DNA of 64,000 nt from Pedobacter sp. SYSU D00535 (GTDB taxonomy: Bacteria > Bacteroidota > Bacteroidia > Sphingobacteriales > Sphingobacteriaceae). The DNA lies in NCBI RefSeq assembly GCF_017355855.1, contig NZ_JAFEWD010000001.1, forward strand, positions 992,001-1,056,000. The letters run 5' to 3'. The position numbers and the translations under genes were made by a program. This document shows positions 9,832 through 18,304 of the stretch, one piece after another; within the stretch, counting starts at the first letter, position 1, and each line of letters begins with the position of its first letter. The notes beneath the pieces are model-generated. The model was not told where the DNA came from and ran no database searches. It saw only the letters and a list, made by a program, of their open reading frames with translations.

Positions 9832-12738
9832 GTGCACAAATTTTTCCTTTCTCTGCTTTTAAGCATCTGGTTGGTGTCTTATGGGCAGAACCCGATCGGC
9901 CTGCCGGATATTATCAACTATGATAAAACCGTTTACAACGGGGGCACGCAGAATTGGGCGATTCAGCAAGATAGGAATGGCCTGATGTACTTCGCCAACA
10001 ACGAAGGACTCCTGAGTTTTGATGGAACTTACTGGAAGATCTATCCTCTACCCAATAAGACCATCGTGCGGTCGATTGCCATTGCCGCCGATAATAGAAT
10101 TTATGCCGGAGGGCAGGATGAGCTCGGGTATTTCTCGCCCACGAAAAATGGAAAGCTGGAGTTTCATAGTTTAAAGGATAAGCTGCCGGCGCATCTCCGC
10201 TCCTTCGCCGACATCTGGGATATTGTACCAAATGGTAAGGATGTCTATTTCAGAACAGACAATGCTATTTTCAAACTTTCAAATAATACCATAAAAGCCT
10301 TTGCAGCACCCTCCTCCTGGTTGTTCTTAGGGGCAGCAAATAATAAAGTAATTGCGCAGGACAAAGAAAAGGGACTAATGGAATTTACCGGGCGGGGCTG
10401 GACGCGTATCTCCACAAAGTTACCGGCCGATTTTGTTACCAGCTCCGTTTCTGCCTTGTCATCCGACAGCATCCTCCTTTCATCCCTGAACCACGGCTTA
10501 TTTACGCTTTCAAACAATACCTTGGCTTCACTCGGCTCTTACTCGGGGACCACCTTTGTTAACAAGCAAATTCTGGATGCATTTAAAGACAAAAATGGAA
10601 TGCTTGTAGTGGCCACGAATACCAACGGCTGCTACATTGTAAATAAGTCAGGTAGCGTCCTGTACAACTTCTACAAAAACTCAGGACTTCAAAACAGCAC
10701 CGTGCTGGCCATCCATGAAGACCGAAACAGGAATTTGTGGCTCGGTTTGAACAATGGCATTGGTTTCATTGCCACCAGCAATGCAATAAAACACATAAAT
10801 CCTGATATTTTCTCCGAAGGAATGGGGCATGCGTCCGCCATTTACAGAGGCAACTTGTTCTTCGGACTCTCCAGTGCTGCCTATTCGGTAAACATTAGTA
10901 ATAACAATGATATAAGCTCTGTAAACAAGAATATTCAATACATCGAAAATACAGGAGGACAAGTTTGGGGAATGAATACGGTGGATGGAAAGCTGCTGCT
11001 GGGCAAACATGAAGGCGCGTTCCTCCTTTCTGAAACGCTCGCTTCTGGCTTTTCTGGCAATAAGGGGTACTGGAACTTCCTTCAATTCCACCATAAGAAG
11101 TATAATCATCCGATACTACTGGCGGGTAATTATAAAGGGATTGATCTTTTCCACTATACCGCAAGTAAGTATCAATTTTTAGCTTCTGTAAAAAACTTCC
11201 AGGAATCTGCCCGATTTATTACGATCGGAAATGATCATTTGATTTGGGCTTCTCATCCTTATAAAGGGGTTTATAAAATTGATCTTAGTGATTTAGATAA
11301 TCCAAAGGTCAAGCTATATACAAAAAACGCCGGACTCCCCTCCACCTTTAACAACCACGTGTACAAGGTTAAAGGTCGCATTGTTGTATGTACGGAAAAA
11401 GGGATCTACGAGTATAACCGCGCAAAAGACAAGTTCGAACCCTCAGAAAGCTTCCGGAACATTTTCCGCCACTTATATATACGCTATCTCAGGGAGGACA
11501 ATGAAGGTAATATCTGGTTCATTCAGGATAAAAGCCTTGGGGTATGCAAAATTTCAGGAAAGAAAGCCGAGCTGGTTTATTTGCCGGAGCTAAATGGCAA
11601 GCTGGTAAGCGGTTTCGAAAATATCAATCCTATAAATAAAAATAACATCCTTGTAGGGGCCCAAAAGGGGTTTTATCATGTTGACTTTGAGAAGTACATC
11701 AAGAGCACTAATTCTGTTAAGGTGCGGTTCAGCCTGATCAAGGCCACAGGAAAAACCGACTCGCTTTTATTTGGGGGATATTTCGGAGAAGTAAATGAGG
11801 TAAAAAAACAGGCCGCGTTTCCTACCGTGAAATACGGTCTGAATTCCTTTCATTTTGAGTACTCAGCGATCTTAAACAAGAACCAGTCGAATATTGAGTA
11901 CAGTTATTACCTGGAAGGTTTCGACAAAGCCTGGTCTGCCTTTTCCAAAAAAACTGAAAAAGACTACACCAATTTACCCTATGGCGATTATGTGTTTAAG
12001 GTGAAAGCAAGGAATAATTTCGGTATTGAATCTGAAGCGGCAACCTACAAGTTTTCTATTGCCCCGCCCTGGTACAACACCCTGGTTGCCTATTTCTGCT
12101 ATTTTCTGCTAACGGTTTTTCTCATCTACCGGCTGTACAAGGTGCAACAGAAAAAATTCATCCATCAGAAACAACGTTTCCAGGAGGAGCAAAAGCGCCT
12201 GGAGTACTTACATCAGCTGGAGATGGACAAGTCTGAGAAAGAAATTATAAAGCTGAAGAATGAGAAGCTGGAAACCGAAATCGAAGCAAAAAACTCGGAA
12301 CTGGCATCCATTGCCATGCACCTGGGACAAAAGGCGGAGCTTCTTGATAAAATTAAAGCCGAGCTGAATAAGCTGAATAAGCATATAGTTAATGAAGAGC
12401 AACACGCGGATATTAATAAGATCCTGCGAACGTTGAGCAATGAAGAAAAAGCGGATGAAGGCTGGGAACAATTTGCTATGTATTTTGACAAAGTACATAC
12501 GAACTTCCTCAAAGACATCAAAACCGCCTATCCCAACCTAACGCCGAACGACCTTCGCCTGTCGGCGTATTTGAAAATGAATCTGTCGACCAAAGAAATC
12601 GCGCAATTAATGAAAATATCGCCCAGAGGTGTGGAAATAAGTCGTTACCGTCTAAGAAAGAAATTGGGGATAAGCGGCGATATAAGCCTTTTCGAATTCT
12701 TCAAAGATTTCAAGGTTTCAGAGGAAGAAGCAATATAG
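9832..12738 (+). CDS. Membrane-spanning propeller / triple-Tyr (Y_Y_Y) / helix-turn-helix regulator
   Basis: 968-residue one-component regulator. It has a signal peptide (MHKFFLSLLLS), a periplasmic sensor of two-component-regulator propeller repeats to about residue 660, and a Y_Y_Y domain about 673-735. One transmembrane helix lies near 748-770, a long Lys/Glu-rich coiled coil about 775-860, and a LuxR-like HTH about 903-948 (DLRLSAYLKMN...STKEIAQLM). It resembles hybrid two-component sensors in its outer half but has no histidine kinase, receiver or ATPase domain. The start is GTG; the signal peptide directly follows it and no upstream ATG fits. It is divergent from the beta-glucan operon and probably senses its oligosaccharides in the periplasm to activate that operon. 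Confidence 0.9.
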   Translation: MHKFFLSLLLSIWLVSYGQNPIGLPDIINYDKTVYNGGTQNWAIQQDRNGLMYFANNEGLLSFDGTYWKIYPLPNKTIVRSIAIAADNRIYAGGQDELGYFSPTKNGKLEFHSLKDKLPAHLRSFADIWDIVPNGKDVYFRTDNAIFKLSNNTIKAFAAPSSWLFLGAANNKVIAQDKEKGLMEFTGRGWTRISTKLPADFVTSSVSALSSDSILLSSLNHGLFTLSNNTLASLGSYSGTTFVNKQILDAFKDKNGMLVVATNTNGCYIVNKSGSVLYNFYKNSGLQNSTVLAIHEDRNRNLWLGLNNGIGFIATSNAIKHINPDIFSEGMGHASAIYRGNLFFGLSSAAYSVNISNNNDISSVNKNIQYIENTGGQVWGMNTVDGKLLLGKHEGAFLLSETLASGFSGNKGYWNFLQFHHKKYNHPILLAGNYKGIDLFHYTASKYQFLASVKNFQESARFITIGNDHLIWASHPYKGVYKIDLSDLDNPKVKLYTKNAGLPSTFNNHVYKVKGRIVVCTEKGIYEYNRAKDKFEPSESFRNIFRHLYIRYLREDNEGNIWFIQDKSLGVCKISGKKAELVYLPELNGKLVSGFENINPINKNNILVGAQKGFYHVDFEKYIKSTNSVKVRFSLIKATGKTDSLLFGGYFGEVNEVKKQAAFPTVKYGLNSFHFEYSAILNKNQSNIEYSYYLEGFDKAWSAFSKKTEKDYTNLPYGDYVFKVKARNNFGIESEAATYKFSIAPPWYNTLVAYFCYFLLTVFLIYRLYKVQQKKFIHQKQRFQEEQKRLEYLHQLEMDKSEKEIIKLKNEKLETEIEAKNSELASIAMHLGQKAELLDKIKAELNKLNKHIVNEEQHADINKILRTLSNEEKADEGWEQFAMYFDKVHTNFLKDIKTAYPNLTPNDLRLSAYLKMNLSTKEIAQLMKISPRGVEISRYRLRKKLGISGDISLFEFFKDFKVSEEEAI

Positions 12739-12794
12739 TTAACGTGGTTCATGAAACCTAAGCTCATTTTAAGTGATAGCCCCGGCTAGATTTA

Positions 12795-13139
12795 TCATTC
12801 TCGGGAGATAATCTTTTGCCTGTGCCGATCTCCCCATTGTTCCATCGCTACTAAAACATCATTTAATGTTTCACTGTAGGGTGTCAGCTGGTATTGGACG
12901 GTAACAGGTTTGGTATTACAAACTTCCCGACTAACTAATCCGTTCATTTCCAACTCTTGCAATTCTTTGGATAATATACGAGGAGAAATACCTGCTTCTC
13001 TAGCCAATTCGTTAAAGCCTTTCTTTCCACTTCTCAAAACAGAGATCAACACCAATTTCCACTTCCCCCCTACTACATCAAGCGTATCTCTTATTGCCAA
13101 CCTGGCTTTCGCACAGCTTTCCACATCGTGCTTTATCAT
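12795..13139 (-). CDS. HxlR-family winged-helix transcriptional regulator
   Basis: 114 residues from the ATG at 13139. HxlR features are the early Cys (residue 9), LDVVGGKWKLVLI, ISPRILSKELQELE and the wing ending in YQLTPYSETL. Members are small dimeric regulators, often repressors answering redox or electrophile stress through the N-terminal Cys. The frame continues 15 codons upstream to a TTG, but that extension reads VTKRIV twice because it runs through a tandem DNA repeat; I therefore chose the internal ATG. It is divergent from the DoxX gene and probably controls it and itself. Confidence 0.9.
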   Translation of the reverse strand: MIKHDVESCAKARLAIRDTLDVVGGKWKLVLISVLRSGKKGFNELAREAGISPRILSKELQELEMNGLVSREVCNTKPVTVQYQLTPYSETLNDVLVAMEQWGDRHRQKIISRE

Positions 13140-13140
13140 A

Positions 13141-13176
13141 ACTATCCTTTTTGTAACTACTATCCTTTTTGTAACA
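13141..13176. promoter_or_regulatory. Tandem 18-bp repeat, candidate HxlR operator
   Basis: Two head-to-tail 18-bp units (13141-13158 and 13159-13176) differ at one base. Each contains ACTATCCTTTTTGTAAC. They lie 1 bp upstream of the HxlR start codon, in the divergent HxlR/DoxX promoter region. HxlR-family proteins commonly repress their own gene and a divergent neighbour, so these are the best operator candidates. Binding is inferred, the repeat is seen directly. Confidence 0.6.
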
Positions 13177-13237
13177 GATAACAAATGTATAGCATTTATA
13201 CTGAAGTTTGCATGAGAATTAAAGATTAAAAAACATC

Positions 13238-13666
13238 ATGTCACAAAAAACAATCGGAATTACAGGATGGGCACTAACCATCATTTTAGGACTTCTTTTT
13301 ACTACGAGTGCCTTTATGAAGCTCAGTCAAAACCAGGCTGCTATTGCACAGGCCTCCGCATTCGGAATTGATGCTGCTGCGTATCAATTTATAGGATTTA
13401 TTGAAATTGTTTCATTAATCCTATTTGTGATCCCAAGGACAGGAGTCTTAGGATCCTTTTTACTAGTTGCTTATTTAGGTGGAGCCATCGTCACGCATTT
13501 GCAGCATCAAGAATCCATAGCAACAGCCGTTACTGTTCAAATCGTGTTATGGATTACAGCTTTTATCCGTTTTCCGGAATTGAGACAACGCCTAGTACCG
13601 GCAAAAGTTAAAAATGAAGTTTTGAGAACCAATAAGGCTGCGTATTCTAACATGCAAAACGCATAG
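13238..13666 (+). CDS. DoxX-family small membrane protein
   Basis: 142-residue protein with four predicted transmembrane helices (about residues 7-27, 46-66, 70-90, 97-115) and a charged C-terminal tail. Length and layout match DoxX-like membrane proteins, which are often controlled by HxlR or MarR-type regulators and linked to oxidative or electrophile stress. It starts 98 bp from the divergent HxlR start codon, with the tandem repeat between them, and is followed by a pirin gene after 129 bp. DoxX plus pirin beside an HxlR regulator is a common stress-responsive arrangement. Exact biochemical role is unknown. Confidence 0.85.
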   Translation: MSQKTIGITGWALTIILGLLFTTSAFMKLSQNQAAIAQASAFGIDAAAYQFIGFIEIVSLILFVIPRTGVLGSFLLVAYLGGAIVTHLQHQESIATAVTVQIVLWITAFIRFPELRQRLVPAKVKNEVLRTNKAAYSNMQNA

Positions 13667-13733
13667 TTGTCGCCTTCTGGACAATAAGGTGCTGAGGCGC
13701 TGTCGAGGCAGGTGAAGAAGTTAAAGATTAACG

Positions 13734-13768
13734 GTGCAATACAGCTAGTCATGCAAGCTGTATTGCAC
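13734..13768. terminator. Perfect 12-bp stem hairpin between doxX and pirin
   Basis: GTGCAATACAGC (13734-13745) pairs perfectly with GCTGTATTGCAC (13757-13768) around an 11-nt loop. There is no immediate T-run, so it may be a weak terminator, an RNA processing site or a protein-binding palindrome that separates expression of the two genes. Confidence 0.45.
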
Positions 13769-13795
13769 TAATAGGAATTTTTAAAAATTAAGGTT

Positions 13796-14668
13796 ATGCC
13801 AATTAAAAGAGAACTGATAAAAATAGATGCACCAGCCGGTCAACCAGGCTTTTTAGGAGCAGGCCATATAGCAAGACCCGTAGTTAGCGGCCCATTTTCT
13901 GTTACTGACCCCTTCATTATGCTGATGGATGATATGTTAGATAAAAAAGACAATCAGCCAGTTGGCGGACCACATCCGCATGCCGGTTTTGAAACTGTTA
14001 CTCTTCTCTTGGAAGGTGAAATAGGTGATGAAAGTCATAAAATGAAGGGTGGCGACTTTGAAATTATGACGGCCGGGAGTGGCATAATACATACCGAAAC
14101 GATTGATAAAAAAGCGAAAATCAGACTGTTGCAATTATGGCTCAATCTTCCTCAAAAAGACAGATGGGTAACACCAAGACTACAAAACGTTTCATTGCAG
14201 CAGGTACCAGCAAGTAATAAAGATGGCGTTGCGATTAAGGTTTATAGCGGCACGCTGGCTGGTTTGACCTCTGCTGTCCAAAATTATTCCCCCTTGATCG
14301 TTGCTGACATTTTTATAAACGAAGGTACTTCAACAGAGCTTGAACTACCCGCCAGCTACAACACATTCCTGTATATACTTCACGGTAGTGTCCGGGTCGG
14401 CGAGGAAGAAAAGCTATTGCAAAAAGACCAGGTTGGCTGGCTTGACCTCTTTGAAGATGCCGCTAAAAGTGAGTTGAAGCTGATAGCAGGAATTGAAGGC
14501 GTTCGTCTTGTCCTCTATGCGGGAAAGCCGACAGGTGATAAAATCACTTCGCATGGACCCTTCATTGGTGATACTCCACAAGATATCCAACGACTATTCC
14601 AGGAGTATAGAAGCGGCAAAATGCAACACATCAATACGGTTCCCGAGAGACAAAAAATATTCTTGTAG
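13796..14668 (+). CDS. Pirin family protein (bicupin)
   Basis: 290 residues with the pirin N-terminal cupin. PHPHAGFETVT supplies His60 and His62, and IIHTE supplies His99 and Glu101, the typical set of iron ligands. A second cupin-like half with YILHGSVRVGEEE follows. Pirins are cytosolic metal proteins; some have quercetin 2,3-dioxygenase activity or act as redox-sensitive regulators. The gene follows DoxX in the HxlR neighbourhood, so oxidative or electrophile stress control is likely. All four ligands are present, so the metal site should be intact. Physiological substrate is unknown. Confidence 0.92.
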   Translation: MPIKRELIKIDAPAGQPGFLGAGHIARPVVSGPFSVTDPFIMLMDDMLDKKDNQPVGGPHPHAGFETVTLLLEGEIGDESHKMKGGDFEIMTAGSGIIHTETIDKKAKIRLLQLWLNLPQKDRWVTPRLQNVSLQQVPASNKDGVAIKVYSGTLAGLTSAVQNYSPLIVADIFINEGTSTELELPASYNTFLYILHGSVRVGEEEKLLQKDQVGWLDLFEDAAKSELKLIAGIEGVRLVLYAGKPTGDKITSHGPFIGDTPQDIQRLFQEYRSGKMQHINTVPERQKIFL

Positions 14669-14817
14669 AAGTACGAAAGACTAGAGTTGAACGAGATTCG
14701 AAAGACGTAAAGCAGATCCTTTCATTGCGACGTTTATTTGGGTTGGCCGGAAGGGTCTACATTGAAGGGATAGCTTTTGTTGTTCTGTCCTTGTGGCTGA
14801 AACTTTCAATTAAGTAG

Positions 14818-15249
14818 CTAACATTTAGGAGGTGCACATCTCGATTCTCGCACCAAATTTTCAGTTTTTGTTATTAAATCTCCAATTCCCTGGGTTGATG
14901 GATCCCCTTTTTTTGCTTCTTCAAAAACCTGCAAGGCCTCAGGGTACTTGTTTTGTTCGAGATAATAATATCCTAAATTTTTTAGCCCGTTGAAATCGGT
15001 AGGCTTTACGAGTCGAAGATAATTTGACTTTATGAGTTTTTTATAGAAGTAAACCAAAGTAGCAATGCCGATTAGCACTGAAGAAGCCAGGGTAAGGAGT
15101 ATCTGCCCTGTCGCCATCACAGTGAATCCCTCTGATGTCACCGCAGGATAAATATAAATGATCACAGCAAAGGCTGCGAAAAAGGACAGAAAGCCCACTA
15201 CTGTCGCAAAAATTAATGCAGTAAGATATATTAGCGTTTTTCTGGTCAT
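14818..15249 (-). CDS. Small membrane protein with one TPR-like motif
   Basis: 143 residues with two transmembrane helices (about 7-33 and 45-67). A soluble tail contains one tetratricopeptide-like unit (about 83-116: GLKNLGYYYLEQNKYPEAL). It ends in a Cys-containing tail (RCAPPKC). I do not recognise a named family. The single TPR suggests a protein-protein contact on one side of the inner membrane. It stands alone, separated from pirin by 149 bp and from the next gene by about 290 bp in which no gene or clear signal was seen. Confidence 0.6.
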   Translation of the reverse strand: MTRKTLIYLTALIFATVVGFLSFFAAFAVIIYIYPAVTSEGFTVMATGQILLTLASSVLIGIATLVYFYKKLIKSNYLRLVKPTDFNGLKNLGYYYLEQNKYPEALQVFEEAKKGDPSTQGIGDLITKTENLVRESRCAPPKC

Positions 15250-15539
15250 CCCTTCCTATTGAATATGACAGTTCTTGAAGGTGGCGCTTAAAAGCTTTGT
15301 TTTTTCTTTTTCTCAGTTAAACTCTAAGCGGATATTCTTCGATTAAACCGCTATCTATTATCAGAACAAAGGATGTTCTAATTCCTTTTTTGATCCCTGA
15401 GGCGACGATCCGCTGTAAAGATTAATATCATAGCCCTACTTTCCTGTATCTCTGTCGCTCGCTTTGTTAAAATTTACGACACTTTACCATTTTCGAATCA
15501 CAGCTTCCAGTCTTGCAGCAAGTAATGCCAGGTGTCGCT

Positions 15540-16210
15540 TTACTGTGAAATGAATTTCACGGAACTCAGCAGTCCCTTATTGAAAATGTAAAGGTGGGAT
15601 ACGTCGAGGGCGCAGGACTCAAACCACACGACTTTATATTTACTACTCAACTCTTTCGGAAAGTAATCAAAGAATGATTGGTAAAAGTCCTGTGCGCTCA
15701 TCCCAATTCTTATATCTTTTGCAAAAGCTACTTTGGTGTCTACTATTTGTCCCCCCCGGAGGTATCCATGTGTAGATGCTTCGGGGTCGTTATCTAAAAA
15801 TATGTTAAGCTTGTTGCCCCCTTGGATCAAGTCCATGGATTCGCTCCACTCGAAAAAAGCTGGACTTATATTAGTGTTTGTGAAAGTGTCTCGTTTGAAA
15901 TTCGTGATTGTGAAATCTTTTAGCATGCTTGTTTCAAGTGAGGATTTGTCTTTGAGTTTACCGAAAGGAAAATAAACGTATTGAGAGCATGTAACCAGGT
16001 GAAGGGTGTCTCCGAAGATTGAGCGAATGAATGGAATTCGAAAGATTCATTTGGCGTCGCCCAATAATTGCCGATGGGAAAAGATTTTGTAGTGTCTATT
16101 ACAAAGGCCGGATGAGATCTATAGGCTACCGAATCGGAACACCCGGCGATAGCGAAAATAACGATCACAACTACAAGGAGAAAGGTTATTTTCGTTCTAG
16201 GATGTTGCAT
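15540..16210 (-). pseudogene. Lipoprotein of unknown function split by a one-base frameshift
   Basis: The first frame (16210 to about 16040) encodes a lipoprotein start with lipobox Cys24 (IAGC). It then loses sense and ends near 15920. The second frame, from about 16045 down to 15540, reads naturally through IRSIFGDTLHLVTCSQ and on to VKFISQ, and has no good start of its own. The join falls at about 16036-16045, where one added base (TTTC-CGA) would give a single protein of about 223 residues. The sequence therefore shows either a true frameshift or a sequencing error. Function and family were not recognised. Confidence 0.6.
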
Positions 16211-16262
16211 AATGTTAACTTTTGTTGTGATTTAATTCAGTCAGCAGGTCATTGTTCCCTGC

Positions 16263-16703
16263 TTATTCTTTTTCCTGATATTCCGGGTCAAACTCCACGA
16301 TCCATTCAATACCGTACTTGTCTCTAAAACAACCGCCATACGAACCCCATGGACTATCACCGATAGGCCCTTCTATTTGTCCTCCTGCTGAAAGCCCATT
16401 AAATAATTTGTCTGCTTCTTCTTTACTTTCCGTAATTACGACAATCTTGCTTCTGTTCTCATTTTCGTTGGTTGTTCCCAAGATTTCCGGAACATCATTT
16501 CCCATCAACCTGTTACTTTTACCGATAGGCAAAGCAATGTGCATAATTTTATTTTCTTCTTTTTCCGCTACAGGGAATTCAGAACTTGCAAGGTCTTTGA
16601 AACGAACAACTTTGGAAAACTCTCCGCCAAATACTGATTTGTAAAAAGTAAAGGCTTCTTCGGCATTTCCGTTGAAGTTAATGTGAGGGTTGATTAGTGC
16701 CAT
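16263..16703 (-). CDS. VOC-superfamily (PhnB-like) protein
   Basis: 146 residues with the features of PhnB/glyoxalase-like VOC proteins: start INPHINFNGNAEEAFTFYKSVFGGEF, central MHIALPIG, and end WGSYGGCFRDKYGIEWIVEFD. These form paired beta-alpha-beta-beta-beta modules, usually as dimers. PhnB-like members in Bacteroidota are common single genes without an assigned substrate. It stands alone, 52 bp from the broken lipoprotein gene. A catalytic role cannot be assigned from the sequence. Confidence 0.88.
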   Translation of the reverse strand: MALINPHINFNGNAEEAFTFYKSVFGGEFSKVVRFKDLASSEFPVAEKEENKIMHIALPIGKSNRLMGNDVPEILGTTNENENRSKIVVITESKEEADKLFNGLSAGGQIEGPIGDSPWGSYGGCFRDKYGIEWIVEFDPEYQEKE

Positions 16704-16930
16704 TTTGGTAAATTGATTTTAAGATTCGAACCTACTGCTTAATCGCCAAATAAAAAGGTGTAATCGCGTCAAAAAAAGAGGTTGATTGCGCCAGAGGTTA
16801 AGGTAGATAGATCAGCCTGGACCGGGTGTTGGGGGGGTAACGTCTAAGGCTCTAAGCTGTCGTGGATACTTTTACCAAACTGGCCTGAGCACTAAAGTGT
16901 GCAGAAAGCACATACCTTCCAAATAATAAC

Positions 16931-17500
16931 TCAGCGGCAATAACTTGACGCCGTGTTAGCTGTAGTACTTTCATTCTCAGTTTTGAATATTTCGTTTATC
17001 CTAGGTTGCAAAAAATAAATTCCTATGGGAAAAAGAATTATTAACACCATGTCTCCAATCCAATCCTTGAACTCCACTTGCTCCTTCATTTCTACTTGGT
17101 TAATAGTTTTTGCAATGAAGCCGATGCAATACAGAAAAGAAATTGAGCCAACTAGGTTAAAGAAAGAAAGGATTTTATAGGTGGTTTCGTCGACATCTTT
17201 TAAAAAAGGGTCTATTGTGCTAATAACAAAGTATACCAGCATAAAAATTAAAAGAAATTTGAATATTATCAGGTTTAAGGGCTTGGGATGTCGTAGTTTT
17301 TTGTACAGACTCACACCTACCGACCAGTGCCACCCAAAGTAAAGAGTGAACCAAAATACCAGGATTAATGGCACAAAAAACAAAACCAATGCAACATCCG
17401 CGAGGAATGTTAGCAACGACGCAAACAGTATTGCTAGAAAAGGAACTCCTAGAAATAGTTTCAGTAATTTATAATTGCTAGCACTTAAAAGTTTATTCAT
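16931..17500 (-). CDS. Multi-pass membrane protein of unknown function
   Basis: 189 residues with about five hydrophobic helices (around 12-30, 33-53, 77-95, 110-128, 147-162) and a short polar C-terminal tail. No known family or catalytic motif was recognised. A pair of charged loops (YKKLRHPKP and EMKEQVEFKDW) separates the helices. It is flanked by a 227 bp gap on one side and a stretch of gene remnants on the other, typical of accessory DNA. It may be an orphan of a larger cassette. Confidence 0.5.
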   Translation of the reverse strand: MNKLLSASNYKLLKLFLGVPFLAILFASLLTFLADVALVLFFVPLILVFWFTLYFGWHWSVGVSLYKKLRHPKPLNLIIFKFLLIFMLVYFVISTIDPFLKDVDETTYKILSFFNLVGSISFLYCIGFIAKTINQVEMKEQVEFKDWIGDMVLIILFPIGIYFLQPRINEIFKTENESTTANTASSYCR

Positions 17501-17511
17501 CAGCTTGCTAC

Positions 17512-17641
17512 TTAAAGCACTACAACCATGTTTAAGTGTTCATATTGTCCCATAAAAACCACCTCGTCGGCAACCTGCCCTTTCGCAATTAAAAAGCGTA
17601 AGTCTTTGAATGCGGTTGCTCTGGTTCTTGCCCAAACAGAC
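17512..17641 (-). pseudogene. Unidentified C-terminal coding remnant
   Basis: A minus-strand frame ending at 17512 reads like the end of a protein (AFKDLRFLIAKGQVADEVV then a stop) but has no start codon and little upstream. Family not recognised. It is the first of several fragments in the otherwise gene-free stretch 17501-18304. Confidence 0.3.
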
Positions 17642-17757
17642 GAAAGTGATTTATTGGGAACGCTTTCGCTGTTGCAAGCACTAAAGTAACTAAAAAGTCT
17701 TCAGTTGGTACAGGTCAGCCGGGCATAGCTTTTAGTTGACGTTACGCTTTAGTGTTC

Positions 17758-17841
17758 TTACTTTCTGCCCGTTAAGGCTACTTTTATACCAAGTCCGATC
17801 ATTGTTAGTCCACAAACTTTGTTTAGATAAGTCGTTGCTTT
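17758..17841 (-). pseudogene. Remnant of a LysE/RhtB-family exporter C-terminus
   Basis: Twenty-seven codons before the stop at 17758 read TTYLNKVCGLTMIGLGIKVAL and then TGRK. This resembles the conserved last helix of LysE/RhtB amino-acid exporters (GLTMIGLGIKVAL). A stop codon lies immediately upstream at 17842-17844, so only the tail survives. A plus-strand fragment at about 17883-17956 (GLAEQLGNENAAHILENKK) is another unrecognised gene end. Confidence 0.5.
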
Positions 17842-17984
17842 CTATTCGCCTTCAGTTTGCCTGTGTTACATTCGGGGGACAGAAGGACTACTGATAGGAT
17901 TAGCTGAACAACTTGGCAACGAAAACGCGGCACACATTTTAGAGAACAAAAAGTAGAAAACAAAGAACCGCTAAAACGCTATTG

Positions 17985-18158
17985 CTAAAAGCAGCCTTCA
18001 GCAATACCGGCTCCGTTACCTCTGGCATTTAAAACCTGAGGACTGAAGCGTTTCCACTCACTTACCCCCTTAAGTAGCCTCTCCAAAAAAGCTATGTTTT
18101 CCCGCTCTGTCTGCAGCAGACGCTCATAAAGCTTCTTGTTTTCGTCTAAAGCCTCCAT
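17985..18158 (-). pseudogene. Remnant: coiled-coil tail of an XRE-type regulator
   Basis: A 57-codon frame begins MEALDENKKLYERLLQTE. It resembles the C-terminal coiled coil common in small XRE/Cro-type regulators of Sphingobacteriaceae. No helix-turn-helix domain survives upstream; the frame extends only a few codons (QSPDKL) before losing sense. I call it a truncated remnant, although a free-standing small ORF is possible. Confidence 0.4.
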
Positions 18159-18251
18159 TAGTTTATCGGGGGATTGAAATTGGACCCATGATCATAACTT
18201 ACGAAGCCGGCTAAACTCCAGCTGGTTTAGCGAGTCCTTAAAAACAGAAAA

Positions 18252-18275
18252 GCCTACCAGGCTCAGCTGGTAGGC
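18252..18275 (-). terminator. Intrinsic terminator after the AztD-like gene
   Basis: GCCTACCAG (18252-18260) pairs perfectly with CTGGTAGGC (18267-18275) around a 6-nt loop. On the minus strand the stem is followed by a T-rich stretch (TTTTCTGTTTTTA). It lies 29 bp downstream of the stop codon of the minus-strand gene at 18305. Confidence 0.8.
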
Positions 18276-18304
18276 AATACAAAAACAAGATACTGCTATT
18301 GCAT

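Noticed and set aside
13139-13184. Longer HxlR N-terminus
   Set aside because: Starts with TTG and is translated from the tandem DNA repeat; the internal ATG fits the family better.
14669-14817. Open plus-strand frame after pirin ending LSLWLKLSIK
   Set aside because: No start codon and no recognisable family; treated as intergenic.
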